Positions 37,460-46,730 are shown, numbered from the stretch's first letter. The stretch: 64,000 nucleotides of DNA from Candidatus Dadabacteria bacterium CSP1-2 (GCA_001443445.1 LDXN01000005.1:1-64000), one strand, 5' to 3'. Numbers and translations: made by a program. The notes: a model not told the origin generated them from the letters alone.

Positions 37460-38365
37460 CTACTTTTGGAATCTTCTATCAAGCCATTTTATTATTATAT
37501 CTCCTAGTTCATCTTCCTTCATTTCCAAGGCGTGACCTGTATTCAGATAAAAGGCTGATACATCTTTATTGCCTGCATCAAGAGAAATCTGAGCTAATTC
37601 AAAAGTCTCAATTGGGTCTATTACATCATCGTGCCAACCCTGAGTAAGAAGAATTGGAATCTTTATTTTTTCTATTTGTTTATATGCCGTTGCGCCATCG
37701 GCCTCAGGTCCTGCAAGGAACCACCATGTCTTGTAAGTGTAGATTTCGGTATGGTCTGGCCTGTATGTATCTCCTCGCGCCTTATAGATCAAAATGGTGC
37801 GGTCTTCAGATGCGTTGTATGGGGCTGGCTTAAGAAACTCTTTTGCCCTTTTATAAACCTCCTCGTAAGAAGGTTCGCTTTTCCATCTATCCCATCGGCG
37901 ACGAATCGAGCCGGGCATTGAACGGGGAGTTGCAAGGGCGATCACACCTTTTAAGCTTGGATAGGAAGATGGGTCATTTCGCAAAGCCGCGTATCTGAGT
38001 ACTATACATCCGCCCAGGCTATAACCTGATAGGATAATCTTCTTATAACCTAATTCCTTTAGAAATACTATAGCCGTATCTATTTGAGGCACAGTGTCTT
38101 CGAGTATTCCAAACCCGAAAAACAGGCTGAAATTCGCCATGCGTGTATTTATAGCTAGCGAAGAATAACCTGCTTTTGCTAGGATCGGAGGTAAAAAACG
38201 CTGACTTCCATCTAAAAAGTTTCCTAAGAAACCATGTACATGAATAACAATTGGCTCTTTTTCAGATTGATCACTTTGAGCTGTAGTATGGTAAAAAAGA
38301 GCATCTATTTTACTTTTGCCAAAGGGAATAGATATAAGTTCTTGCTCCATAAATTTCACTTTCAT
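37460..38365 (-). CDS. Alpha/beta hydrolase, copy 2
   Basis: 301 residues with triad motifs 'GYSLGGC', 'GWHDDVIDP' and 'TGHALEM', plus the same insertion seen in copy 1 ('RRRWDRWKSEPSYEEVYKRAKE'). It is co-directional with copy 1 and with the CBM48 esterase. There is no signal peptide, so it acts in the cytoplasm. Roles in storage polymer or ester mobilisation are possible given the phaC-like gene in the window, but not shown. Confidence 0.85.
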   Translation of the reverse strand: MKVKFMEQELISIPFGKSKIDALFYHTTAQSDQSEKEPIVIHVHGFLGNFLDGSQRFLPPILAKAGYSSLAINTRMANFSLFFGFGILEDTVPQIDTAIVFLKELGYKKIILSGYSLGGCIVLRYAALRNDPSSYPSLKGVIALATPRSMPGSIRRRWDRWKSEPSYEEVYKRAKEFLKPAPYNASEDRTILIYKARGDTYRPDHTEIYTYKTWWFLAGPEADGATAYKQIEKIKIPILLTQGWHDDVIDPIETFELAQISLDAGNKDVSAFYLNTGHALEMKEDELGDIIIKWLDRRFQK

Positions 38366-38411
38366 CTAAGTACCCCTACTTGATTATTATAAAAAGAATT
38401 AGAGATCTATT

Positions 38412-39761
38412 TCAGAATGTTACTTCAATCTCTTTATCCTCTTCTTGAATATCCACCTGCTGTGTTCCTTTATGTGTGTCTATGTAAACCACGCCAGGTA
38501 GCTTTAGTATTTTAGAACTTAGTTTTAATTTTAATCTTTTTATATTTTCAATTGTGAGTTTAAGCCGGTTATTCTCATTAATGTTAGCTTCGATCTTGAT
38601 TGGATGTTCTATTTGAAAAGGTGAGAAATCTAGCCAGAATATACTGTTTTTTAAAAAACCGTTAGGGGCTGTGTAGTTAATACTCTTGGGAAACCTATTC
38701 CTTTTAAATCTCCTAAACCAGTCAAAGACCCTGGGCAAATCCTCATCTACCATATACCATGTGTGACCGTGTTCTGGGTAGGAGTTAAGCTCAGTTGGCG
38801 CTCCAAGCTTTTTTACTATCTCATGGAGTGTAAGTGCTTCATCAAATGGTATGGCTTCATCTCCACCGCCATGAGAAATATATAGGGGAAGATCTTTCAA
38901 GTTTTTTAACATCCTGTGAGGATAAGGCAGTCTATCTAAAAATTGTTCCAGTTCATCCCTGGTTATCCTTTCTATTGTCTCTTTATAAAACCTGAGGCGA
39001 TAAGGTCCAAATACTACCGCCGACGCTGCAATTAGATCCGGATAATACAAGGAAACAAGTAGAGCCTCCAATCCTCCATATGACATTCCGGTAACGTACA
39101 CGCGGTCTTCATTTATCGTGAAGCTTTGCTTGATAAATCCTAGAAGCTCTGGAAATACGTCTAATTTACCCTGACGAATGTACTGACCACCTAGGTAGAC
39201 TGAAGGAATTATTGCAAGGTATCTGTTTTCTCTGACATAAATATGAAGTTCCTGAGACTTTATATAGTTATTTAGGCATATTATGACTGGAAGTTTCTCG
39301 CCTTCTTCATATTGGGGTGAGATGTAATGAAATTCAAACCTCTGTTTGTACCTTGAAGAAAAATACGAGCCGTTGTAAATCTGTCGTCCTTCCAGCGTAA
39401 ATTTATCCCGCTCAGGATGCCCCTTTGGCAGAATATCTCCACTTGATCCAAGATAAATAACTGAATTAGCACCGCCTGCGACATCTGGATTTAGATCCTC
39501 ATTATTTGGGTCATTTACCCAGTTCCCGTCAACAATGTATTTGTAATCGTAGGACCTATTTGGTTTTAGTTCTACAATGATACGCCATACGTCATCCTTT
39601 CCTTTTATTAAAGGGGTGTATCTCTTTTTCCATCCATTAAAATCCCCTGCAAGGAAAATCTCTTTATCTGAGGGTGCATAGTAACTAAAAAGTAGCCCTT
39701 CTTTAACACGGACTGGTTTCGTTGCCCACCAACCCTCATATTGTTTAACTAAATCCAGCAA
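38412..39761 (-). CDS. Esterase with N-terminal glycogen-binding (CBM48/AMPK-type) domain
   Basis: 449 residues. Residues about 20-105 form an early-Set/CBM48 domain ('IFLAGDFNGWKKRYTPL', 'DYKYIVDGNWVNDPNN'), as in AMPK beta and glycogen-active proteins. Residues 150-370 form an esterase-D-like hydrolase with nucleophile 'GMSYGG', acid 'GGGDEAIPF' and 'EHGHTWY'. A beta-rich C-terminal domain of unknown role follows. No signal peptide is seen. The protein could remove ester groups from glycogen or another polysaccharide; this is inference. Confidence 0.8.
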   Translation of the reverse strand: MLDLVKQYEGWWATKPVRVKEGLLFSYYAPSDKEIFLAGDFNGWKKRYTPLIKGKDDVWRIIVELKPNRSYDYKYIVDGNWVNDPNNEDLNPDVAGGANSVIYLGSSGDILPKGHPERDKFTLEGRQIYNGSYFSSRYKQRFEFHYISPQYEEGEKLPVIICLNNYIKSQELHIYVRENRYLAIIPSVYLGGQYIRQGKLDVFPELLGFIKQSFTINEDRVYVTGMSYGGLEALLVSLYYPDLIAASAVVFGPYRLRFYKETIERITRDELEQFLDRLPYPHRMLKNLKDLPLYISHGGGDEAIPFDEALTLHEIVKKLGAPTELNSYPEHGHTWYMVDEDLPRVFDWFRRFKRNRFPKSINYTAPNGFLKNSIFWLDFSPFQIEHPIKIEANINENNRLKLTIENIKRLKLKLSSKILKLPGVVYIDTHKGTQQVDIQEEDKEIEVTF

Positions 39762-39809
39762 TTGCTCATGGCCCTTCTTTTTTATCTAAAATTTCTTTCT
39801 ATTCTTCTA

Positions 39810-40253
39810 TCACTTTGTCCATTCTTCGTGCCTTACTACCAGCACCGGACAAGGAGATGAGAAAATTACTTTGTGGCTAGTAGTACCTATAGCCATTTGA
39901 CCGGTCTCTGTCTTAAGCCCGTGAGAGCCCATAACTATCAAGTCAATATTTTTTTCTTTTGCAAATGTATTAATAACGCGCCAGCGTGGTCCTATAATTA
40001 TATTCGTCTTGGCTTGAACCCCTTTTTTCTCGAAAGTCTCTCTCTCTTCTTCTATCTTTTTCTCCATCTGTTTTTCGAGTTCCTTATAAAATTTTTTGAT
40101 TTCCTCATCTATCCCAGGATACTCCAAGGGTTCTATAGCATGGATTATATATATACTAGCCTCAAGCTTCTCTCCTAAATAAAGGGTGTATTCTCTTGCC
40201 TTTTCTGAATACACTGAAAAATCGGTAGGGAAAAGTATTCTTTTTATTTTCAT
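39810..40253 (-). CDS. Universal stress protein, single domain
   Basis: 147 residues; 'RILFPTDFSVYS' at the N-terminus and the nucleotide motif 'GSHGLKTETGQMAIGTTSHKVI' near the C-terminus. A charged helix 'EKQMEKKIEEERETFEKKG' lies in the middle. It lies between the alcohol dehydrogenase and the esterase on the same strand. No separate regulon promoter was found in the 172 bp upstream. Confidence 0.9.
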   Translation of the reverse strand: MKIKRILFPTDFSVYSEKAREYTLYLGEKLEASIYIIHAIEPLEYPGIDEEIKKFYKELEKQMEKKIEEERETFEKKGVQAKTNIIIGPRWRVINTFAKEKNIDLIVMGSHGLKTETGQMAIGTTSHKVIFSSPCPVLVVRHEEWTK

Positions 40254-40425
40254 CTTTTTATCTCCTTCGCTTTACATTTTTTTATATATCTTATCACACA
40301 TTCTAATTTTGAAAGAATGATTTCACTTAAATTCCTTTCACTAATAACTGTGTTTCTACTTAGTCCAAATGCCGATCAATTAACCCAGCATTTTCGCAGG
40401 ATACATCACATATCCGCCTTTACCT

Positions 40426-41484
40426 TTAAGGTTTTATGGCTACTTTGATGACTCCATCGAGTTGATTCGAAAATATTCTATAGGCTTCTTCTATTTCATC
40501 TAATGAAAACCTATGGGTAATGAGTTGTCTCAAATTAACTCTTTCACTTTTCACCAAATCAATCAGCCTTCTCATCCTTTCCTTTCCGCCGGGGCATAAT
40601 GTAGAGACAACCCTCTTGTCCGCGATACCATAACCAAAATCCTGAAGAGGAATGCCGATAGTTCCGAGTTGCGCAGGATAAACGCCGAGACTTGATATTG
40701 CTCCTCCGACGCGCGTGCACTTTACACAATTCTCAAAGCTCTCCTGAAGGCCTATCGCTTCAATCGCAACATCCACTCCTCTTCCGTTTGTAATCTTTAT
40801 GATCTCTTTAACCGGGTCCACCTTTTTAAAATCCAGCGTAATATCCGCCCCCATCTGCTTTGACATCTTCATTCTTGCGGGAATGGTATCAACCGTGATG
40901 ATTAAAGCGGCGCCTTTGAGTTTAGCTCCCGCAGTGGCGCTAAGCCCAATCGGTCCCTGCCCAAATACGGCGACGGTATCCCCAACTTGAATATTTGCGC
41001 TTTCGGCTCCCGAGAGACCCGTTGAGAAGATGTCCGTTGTAAAAAGCACGTCCTCGTCTGAAAGCTCATCTGGAATCCTAGTTAAATTCGCCATGGCGTT
41101 TGGAATCTTTACGTAATCCGCCTGACAGCCATCAATTGTGTTTCCCATCTTCCATCCGCCCAAAAACCCTCCGCACTGAGACCAGTTTGCAGAAAGGCAG
41201 TATCCGCACTGACCGCAGGGAGTAATGGCGTTAATCGCCACGCGCTCTCCATTTTTATAGCCGGTAACACCCTCGCCGAGTTCATGAACGATCCCGATCG
41301 GTTCGTGTCCTATGATTTGACCAACTCTCACAGGATATTCCGCTTTCATTATGTGAACATCCGTAGCGCAAATCGTAGTGAGTGTCACTTTAACCACTGC
41401 CTCGCCGGAACCTGCTTTTGGAACTGGACGGTCTTCAAGACCTATTTTATTAGCGCCCTTAAATACGTTTGCCCTCATCTTCAT
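40426..41484 (-). CDS. Zinc-dependent alcohol dehydrogenase
   Basis: 352 residues of the medium-chain dehydrogenase family. The catalytic zinc site is 'CATDVHI..GHEPIG', the structural zinc cysteines are 'CGQCGYCLSANWSQC', and the Rossmann loop is 'VFGQGPIGLSA'. It resembles NAD(P)-dependent secondary-alcohol/isopropanol-type dehydrogenases. AGGAGG precedes the ATG. A sigma-54 promoter lies 41 bp upstream, so the gene and the usp-esterase-hydrolase genes behind it may form a regulon operon. Confidence 0.92.
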   Translation of the reverse strand: MKMRANVFKGANKIGLEDRPVPKAGSGEAVVKVTLTTICATDVHIMKAEYPVRVGQIIGHEPIGIVHELGEGVTGYKNGERVAINAITPCGQCGYCLSANWSQCGGFLGGWKMGNTIDGCQADYVKIPNAMANLTRIPDELSDEDVLFTTDIFSTGLSGAESANIQVGDTVAVFGQGPIGLSATAGAKLKGAALIITVDTIPARMKMSKQMGADITLDFKKVDPVKEIIKITNGRGVDVAIEAIGLQESFENCVKCTRVGGAISSLGVYPAQLGTIGIPLQDFGYGIADKRVVSTLCPGGKERMRRLIDLVKSERVNLRQLITHRFSLDEIEEAYRIFSNQLDGVIKVAIKP

Positions 41485-41524
41485 TTTGACACCTCCTACA
41501 AAGTAATTTCTCTACTTTCTAATG

Positions 41525-41540
41525 AGCAATATTTATGCCA
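41525..41540 (-). promoter_or_regulatory. Sigma-54 promoter for the alcohol dehydrogenase
   Basis: Minus strand TGGCATAAATATTGCT, correct spacing. A degenerate UAS (AAGACA then ATACA, about 41616-41639) has its centre about 101 bp behind the -12, the preferred distance, but the motif itself is weak. Confidence 0.82.
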
Positions 41541-41665
41541 GACCAAGATTTAATGACTTTACTTATGATTCTGATATGAAATTTAAGTTCATTATAAGAG
41601 GCTTGATAGATAATTGCTAGGTTTTTAAGACAAAATACAAGTATGGTGATAATAAATCATTATCT

Positions 41666-42553
41666 CTAGGGCTTAATTGTTAATACAGGGCATGGGGACT
41701 CACTTATAACCTTTTCGGCTGTACTCCCTAACATAAATCTAACAAGGCCCTTTCTTCCGTGTGTTGTCATTATTATAAGATCGATCCCATTTTCCTCTGC
41801 AAAATTTACAATTCCGAACCACGCCCTCAGGTATAAGGTCACCATTTCTTGTATGTTAATCCCTTTTGTCTTTTCTTTGGGAATCTTATTTAAGTAAGAC
41901 CGCAATTCTTTTAGAGCCAGAACGCGCAGTTCCTCTATTATTTTACTTGTTGAAATCTCATAGCTGTGATGAAGCTCTAATGTATGAAGAAGGTATATTG
42001 TTGAATTAAATCTATTAGCTATATCAATGGCAAAGTCTAATGAAATTGAGGTAAGCTCTGATAAGTCTGTAGGAACAAGTATCTTCTTTATATCAATTTT
42101 ATCTCCCTTCTTATGTCTTACAGCTAAAACAGGTGCATTTGCCATCCTTAATACCTTATTTGTATTACTTCCAAGAAGAATTCTATCTTTAAGCCCTAAC
42201 CCTCGCTTTCCCATCGCAATTAAATCTACTTTTTCTTCCTTAGCTACCCTTAGAATCTCTTTATGCGGTATTCCGGTCTCAATACATACGTCCAACTTTG
42301 TAGCTTTTAGTTCAAGTTGTTTTAATGCCTTATTGATTCTGTTATATTCTTTTTTCTCTAGTAATGCCTGAATTGAGAACAACTCTTTTTTTACATCAAC
42401 CGGTACCTTCAATCTTTCTATATCAACGGGCTGGACAACGCTTAAACCGACTATCTCAGATCCGTACTTACTTGCGAGCAACTCAACATATTTTAAAGCC
42501 ATATCAGATTCCATTGAACCATCGGATGCCCATAGAATTTTGTTTATTTCCAT
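41666..42553 (-). CDS. Tandem universal stress protein (UspA x2), copy 2
   Basis: 295 residues, two Usp domains (about 3-147 and 153-295). Nucleotide-binding motifs are 'GKRGLGLKDRILLGSNTNKV' and 'HGRKGLVRFMLGSTAEKV'. It is closely related to the tandem Usp at 253-1155. A sigma-54 promoter and a perfect UAS lie upstream, shared with the divergent acetyltransferase gene. Confidence 0.93.
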   Translation of the reverse strand: MEINKILWASDGSMESDMALKYVELLASKYGSEIVGLSVVQPVDIERLKVPVDVKKELFSIQALLEKKEYNRINKALKQLELKATKLDVCIETGIPHKEILRVAKEEKVDLIAMGKRGLGLKDRILLGSNTNKVLRMANAPVLAVRHKKGDKIDIKKILVPTDLSELTSISLDFAIDIANRFNSTIYLLHTLELHHSYEISTSKIIEELRVLALKELRSYLNKIPKEKTKGINIQEMVTLYLRAWFGIVNFAEENGIDLIIMTTHGRKGLVRFMLGSTAEKVISESPCPVLTIKP

Positions 42554-42636
42554 TGAAACCCCCTTAACTAAAAGAGTTTATCACCATTTTCACTCCTTAA
42601 AAAACATAGAATGCACTCAGGTGATTAAATAACATT

Positions 42637-42652
42637 GGCAAATTCCATACCA
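42637..42652 (-). promoter_or_regulatory. Sigma-54 promoter for tandem usp copy 2
   Basis: Minus strand TGGTATGGAATTTGCC, GG-N10-GC; slightly off the local consensus but in phase with the UAS (80 bp). Confidence 0.75.
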
Positions 42653-42706
42653 TAAAAATTTTTCACCATATGTCAATATTTCTATGACCCTCAGTTAACA
42701 GGATTT

Positions 42707-42730
42707 TGTCAGAATATCTGACATCTGACA
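42707..42730. promoter_or_regulatory. Best-conserved three-half-site UAS, shared by divergent promoters
   Basis: A perfect palindrome TGTCAGA-ATA-TCTGACA followed directly by another TCTGACA. The centre is about 80 bp from the minus-strand -12 (usp) and about 79 bp from the plus-strand -12 (acetyltransferase). Confidence 0.82.
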
Positions 42731-42783
42731 ACAATTAAAGCCATTGTGACCGAATAAGCTTGATAAAATCCCTGAGTTGATGA

Positions 42784-42799
42784 TGGCATGGATTTTGCT
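42784..42799 (+). promoter_or_regulatory. Sigma-54 promoter for the GNAT gene
   Basis: TGGCATGGATTTTGCT, perfect spacing. It overlaps the longest-ORF ATG at 42788, which therefore cannot be the start. Confidence 0.85.
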
Positions 42800-42817
42800 A
42801 ATTCTAAAAATAAAGAG

Positions 42818-43402
42818 ATGATTATATACCCAAGGGAATTAATACTAAAGGATAAAACAAAAATAATAATCAGACCTCTTGAGGAGGATGATATAGAGGG
42901 TTTATTCAATTTCTTCGGCAAAATACCAAGGTCTGATCTTATAATTTTTAAAGACGATGTAGGTAAACTGGAAACCGTTGAAAGCTGGTTTACAAGCTCT
43001 AAGTATAGTAAGGTTTTTCAATTAATAGCTTTAAATGGCAAAGAGATTATAGGGAAGGGTACACTTCATAAAGAGGGTATTTATTGGAGATCCTCTACAG
43101 AGATTAAATTAATTGTAGATCCAGAGCATAGGGGAAAAGGGCTTGGTCTTCAAATGTTTAAGATCCTTTTAGCAGAGGGCCTAAATCACAACTTTGAAAA
43201 GGTCGTAGTGCGATTTACAAATGATAACAAGAGTTTTGTAAGAATTTTAGACCACTTTGGTTTTAAACCTGAAGCTGTACTTACTTGTTATATAAAGGAT
43301 GAGCAGGCCGAGATAAGGAAAGACCTTGTAATTGCATCGTATAATCTTAAGGATTGGGCAAGAAGGTTTGAATTTTATAGCCTGATTTATAGTGAGAAAT
43401 AA
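42818..43402 (+). CDS. GNAT family N-acetyltransferase with PaaT-like N-terminus
   Basis: 194 residues from ATG 42818. 'IIIRPLEEDDIEGLFNFF' is the usual GNAT beginning and 'VDPEHRGKGLGLQMFKILL' is the acetyl-CoA-binding motif. The start was moved because the sigma-54 promoter covers 42784-42799 and transcription should begin near 42810. This leaves a leader of only about 8 nt with no room for a normal ribosome site. The substrate is unknown; protein acetylation as in Pat-type enzymes is possible. Confidence 0.82.
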   Translation: MIIYPRELILKDKTKIIIRPLEEDDIEGLFNFFGKIPRSDLIIFKDDVGKLETVESWFTSSKYSKVFQLIALNGKEIIGKGTLHKEGIYWRSSTEIKLIVDPEHRGKGLGLQMFKILLAEGLNHNFEKVVVRFTNDNKSFVRILDHFGFKPEAVLTCYIKDEQAEIRKDLVIASYNLKDWARRFEFYSLIYSEK

Positions 43403-43457
43403 CCAATTGTCATTATGTTTACCTTGTAAGCCAAATAACCGAATGCTAAACTCATAA

Positions 43458-43585
43458 AAGAGACTGAAGAACCTTGGCTCAATTGAGATGCAGATTTTCT
43501 ATAGGCAGAAAGTGATTAGAAGGCTTCTACAGTCTACAAGAAAACCTCGCAAGGAGCCAAAAGATAGCTCTTTAAGAGATACTAG
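43458..43585 (+). pseudogene. Fragment of a second histidine kinase (DHp helix)
   Basis: The frame after a TAA at 43455 reads 'KRLKNLGSIEMQIFYRQKV' and 'IRRLLQSTRKP', which matches the kinase just downstream at its dimerisation helix ('RLDSIEKQIFYAQRVMQRLL', about 44567-44640). DNA similarity is also evident. It is the leftover of a paralogous kinase gene immediately before the intact one. Confidence 0.75.
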
Positions 43586-45118
43586 ATGCAAGATAAGGGT
43601 AAGACAAAGAAACAACTCATCAACGAACCTATAGAAATGCATCAAAGTTCTGAATCTAAAATCGACATAGATCTGGAAAAGGGAAATTTTCGCTTAGTCG
43701 TAGAGTTGGTTCCTAACGCCATATTGATGGTGAATCAGAAGGGTGAAATCATTCTTGTCAACTCCCAGGCGGAGAAGCTGTTCGGTTACAATAGGGAAGA
43801 GCTAATCGGACAGAGTGTAGAGATTCTGGTGCCTGACCGTTTTCGAAGCAAGCATTCTGAGTACAGTAAAAGCTTCTTTGTTAACCCCCAAGCCAGGCTA
43901 ATCGGAATGGGTCGAGACCTCTTTGCTCTACGAAAGGACGGAAGTGAGCTTCACGTTGAGATTGGTCTCAACCCAATCAAAACGGAAGAGGGAGTGCTAG
44001 TCCTAGCTGCTATCGTGGATATAACTGAGCGCAAGCTTGCAGAGGAGATGCTTCGTGAAAGCGAGGAAAGGCTTCAGGCTGTAATGGATAATACCACTGA
44101 TGCAATTATGGTTTATGATGAAGATGGCATGGTAATTGCAATGAATAAAGAGGCAGAAAGGTTATTTTGTAGCAATAATAAAACGGGACTTAAAAACATA
44201 TGGGATGTTATACCGCTAGAAAACCGAGCCGATTTCTCTAATATCCTTAAGAGTGTGAAAGAGGGGAGCAGATTATTAGATTACGAGATAGAAAAAATAA
44301 TAGATAATGGAGAGAGAATCCCTGTAGGTATAGGGTTAGTATATATGACTGATGGAAGTGGAATGTTTATTGAAACGATAAGGGATATAAGGGAAAGAAT
44401 TAAACTTAGGAATAAAATAGTAGAAATTGAAAAAGCTCAGGTTATTGGAAAGATGGCGGAAGGTATTGCTCATCATATGGGAACTCCTCTTGCATCTATG
44501 CTTCTAAGGGTTCAGATGCTTAAAGAAGACATTAACGGAATTCCAGAGTATAAAAAGTTTATGGAAAGGCTTGATTCAATTGAAAAGCAGATTTTCTATG
44601 CTCAGAGGGTGATGCAGAGGCTTCTTAAGTTTGCAAGCAAACCAGAGAATGTAAAGCGTCCTGAGAAGGTTTTTTATCTTATTGAGGAGGCAGTAGATAT
44701 AATAAAACCTCTTCTTAGGAAGGAAGGCATTGAGCTTGAGTTATGCCTAGGTGAAGGTGTGAAGGTCTGGGCTGATAGTAACTTACTACTGCTTGTTTTT
44801 TCAGACATCATGATGAATGCAGTGGATGCAATGCCTAGCGGTGGAAGGCTTTCGATAACCACTTCTAATGTAAATCCGGATGTGCAGGTACAGATATCTG
44901 ATACTGGGATAGGAATTCCCAGAGCTGTACTTCCATTTATTTTTGATCCATTTTTTACAACTAAGCCTGCTGGAAAGGGAACAGGTTTGGGTCTTTCCGT
45001 AGCTAAGCGGATTATACTAGACCATAATGGGAAGATTAGTATAGAAAGCACAGAGGGTGAGGGAACTAGTGTTTTAATAAGACTTCCGATTTATAGTGAG
45101 GAAAGAACACTTGCATAA
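43586..45118 (+). CDS. PAS-domain sensor histidine kinase
   Basis: 510 residues. PAS 1 (about 35-150; 'AILMVNQKGEIILVNSQAEKLFGY'), PAS 2 (about 160-275; 'AIMVYDEDGMVIAMNKEAERLF'), then a DHp domain with the phospho-acceptor in 'EGIAHHMGTPL', and an HATPase domain with N box 'MMNAVDAMP', G1 'ISDTGIGIP', F box 'FDPFFTTK' and G2 'GKGTGLGLSVAKRI'. There are no membrane segments, so it senses a cytoplasmic signal such as redox or energy status. It overlaps the activator gene by 8-23 bp, a classic two-component pair. Confidence 0.93.
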   Translation: MQDKGKTKKQLINEPIEMHQSSESKIDIDLEKGNFRLVVELVPNAILMVNQKGEIILVNSQAEKLFGYNREELIGQSVEILVPDRFRSKHSEYSKSFFVNPQARLIGMGRDLFALRKDGSELHVEIGLNPIKTEEGVLVLAAIVDITERKLAEEMLRESEERLQAVMDNTTDAIMVYDEDGMVIAMNKEAERLFCSNNKTGLKNIWDVIPLENRADFSNILKSVKEGSRLLDYEIEKIIDNGERIPVGIGLVYMTDGSGMFIETIRDIRERIKLRNKIVEIEKAQVIGKMAEGIAHHMGTPLASMLLRVQMLKEDINGIPEYKKFMERLDSIEKQIFYAQRVMQRLLKFASKPENVKRPEKVFYLIEEAVDIIKPLLRKEGIELELCLGEGVKVWADSNLLLLVFSDIMMNAVDAMPSGGRLSITTSNVNPDVQVQISDTGIGIPRAVLPFIFDPFFTTKPAGKGTGLGLSVAKRIILDHNGKISIESTEGEGTSVLIRLPIYSEERTLA

Positions 45119-46460
45119 ATGTAATGTGCTTGTTGTTGATGATGATGAAGAATTAGTAAATGCTGTAAAGGAGCTTCTTGAAAGAAAGGGGTATGAGGTG
45201 AATACAGCCTTTTCTGGGAAAGAGGCGATTGAGAAGATGTCGTCATTTCCCCAAATTTGTGCTGCTCTATTAGACCTTGTCATGCCTATGATGGATGGTT
45301 TTACATTGCTTGATAAGGTTAAAGAAAATCATCCAGAGACAAATGCAATTATTATTACTGGTCATGGTACGGTACCTAATGCCGTAGAAGCGATAAAACG
45401 TGGAGCTATGGATTTCATAACCAAGCCGTTTGACAAGGATTTACTATTAAAGAAGCTTGAGGTAATAAAAAAGACACATGAGCTTGAAAACAGGATAACT
45501 GAACTTAAAGGGTTGCTTTCTGAGAAGTATGGTTTTGAACAGATCATAAGCAGTTCTCGGGTAATGGGTAGTGTATTTGAGAAAGCTACTGCTGCTGCTC
45601 GCACCGATGCCTCTGTGTTTATTGTAGGAGAGACTGGAACAGGAAAGGAGCTTTTAGCAAAGGCTATTCATTTAAAGAGTGATAGAAGTAACCAACCTTT
45701 TATTGCAGTAAACTGCGCAGCGATACCTAAGGAGCTAATGGAATCAGAATTATTTGGGTATAAGAAGGGATCATTCACTGGTGCGATGAAGGATCATGAT
45801 GGGCTTTTTATGGCTGCAAATATGGGCACGATCTTTCTAGATGAAATAGGAGAGATGCCAAGGGATCTCCAAGTAAAAATACTTAGGGTTCTTGAGGAGC
45901 ACAAGATAAGACCAATAGGGTATACAAGTGAGATACAAGTTAACATAAGGATAATAGCTGCGAGTAATCGTTCTATTGAACAGCTTAAAAATACCTATTT
46001 AAGGGAGGACCTCTTCTTTAGACTTGCCGTTGTTGTAATAGAACTCCCACCACTTAGAGAGAGGAGAGAGGATATTCCTTTACTTACACAATACTTTATA
46101 ACAAAGTTCAACGAGAAGTATTCAAGGAACATAAAAGGGGTAACAGAGGGGGTATTCACATCACTTTATCGCTATCATTTCCCTGGGAATATAAGGGAAT
46201 TAGAGAATTTGATAGAGGGCATAATAGCTATTTCACCGCCGGAAAAGGAGACAATAACCGAAAAGGACTTAAAGACACATTTACTATGGCAGGAAACAAA
46301 GCCTTCGGAACATACGCTTCTTTCCTTAGAGAAGCTCGAGAGGTTTGCCCTAGGGCAGGCGCTTCGCGAATCTAAAGGGAATAAATCGAAAGCGTCTGAG
46401 ATTCTAGGTATCTCAAGGGATACCCTTTATAGGAAGTTAAAGCAATTTGGGATGGAATAG
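45096..46460 (+). CDS. NtrC-family sigma-54-dependent response regulator
   Basis: 454 residues from GTG 45096 (TTG 45111 with a better-placed AGGAAAG is an alternative). Receiver domain 1-120 ('VLVVDDDEEL', Asp in 'ALLDLVMPMMDG', Lys in 'FITKPFD'). AAA+ domain about 140-380 with Walker A 'GETGTGKE', the sigma-54 contact loop 'GSFTGA' (Ser in place of the common Ala), Walker B 'GTIFLDEIGEM' and arginine fingers 'LREDLFFRL'. Fis-type helix-turn-helix at the end ('NKSKASEILGISRDTLYRKL'). It is the natural candidate for the activator that binds the TGTC/GACA enhancers across this window; no binding evidence exists here beyond co-location. Confidence 0.95.
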   Translation: MRKEHLHKCNVLVVDDDEELVNAVKELLERKGYEVNTAFSGKEAIEKMSSFPQICAALLDLVMPMMDGFTLLDKVKENHPETNAIIITGHGTVPNAVEAIKRGAMDFITKPFDKDLLLKKLEVIKKTHELENRITELKGLLSEKYGFEQIISSSRVMGSVFEKATAAARTDASVFIVGETGTGKELLAKAIHLKSDRSNQPFIAVNCAAIPKELMESELFGYKKGSFTGAMKDHDGLFMAANMGTIFLDEIGEMPRDLQVKILRVLEEHKIRPIGYTSEIQVNIRIIAASNRSIEQLKNTYLREDLFFRLAVVVIELPPLRERREDIPLLTQYFITKFNEKYSRNIKGVTEGVFTSLYRYHFPGNIRELENLIEGIIAISPPEKETITEKDLKTHLLWQETKPSEHTLLSLEKLERFALGQALRESKGNKSKASEILGISRDTLYRKLKQFGME

Positions 46461-46612
46461 TAGTTTATTTAGTTGTGCTCACGACAAAGCCTTATTACTA
46501 ATGGTTTCAAAAGTTTAATCTCGTAATAAACGCTTATTTAGGTTAATTCTCCCAAGTTTAATGATATATTGACAGTAATGTTGAGGGTAGCAGAGAAATA
46601 AAGAGATATTTC

Positions 46613-46636
46613 TGCAAAATTTTCTGACATCTGACA
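46613..46636. promoter_or_regulatory. UAS upstream of CBS copy C
   Basis: The two tandem half-sites TCTGACA-TCTGACA are perfect; the outer half-site is degenerate (TGCA). The centre is about 104 bp from the -12 GC at 46728. Other sequence in 46461-46772 shows no gene. Confidence 0.65.
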
Positions 46637-46714
46637 TAAAGTAAAACCAAAAGTATATTATAGAATAAGGCATCCGAAGTAAAATATTATAATGCTATAA
46701 AGGTTGAGATTACT

Positions 46715-46730
46715 TGGCATACAAATTGCT
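46715..46730 (+). promoter_or_regulatory. Sigma-54 promoter for CBS copy C
   Basis: TGGCATACAAATTGCT, perfect match, 42 bp before the ATG at 46773. Confidence 0.88.
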
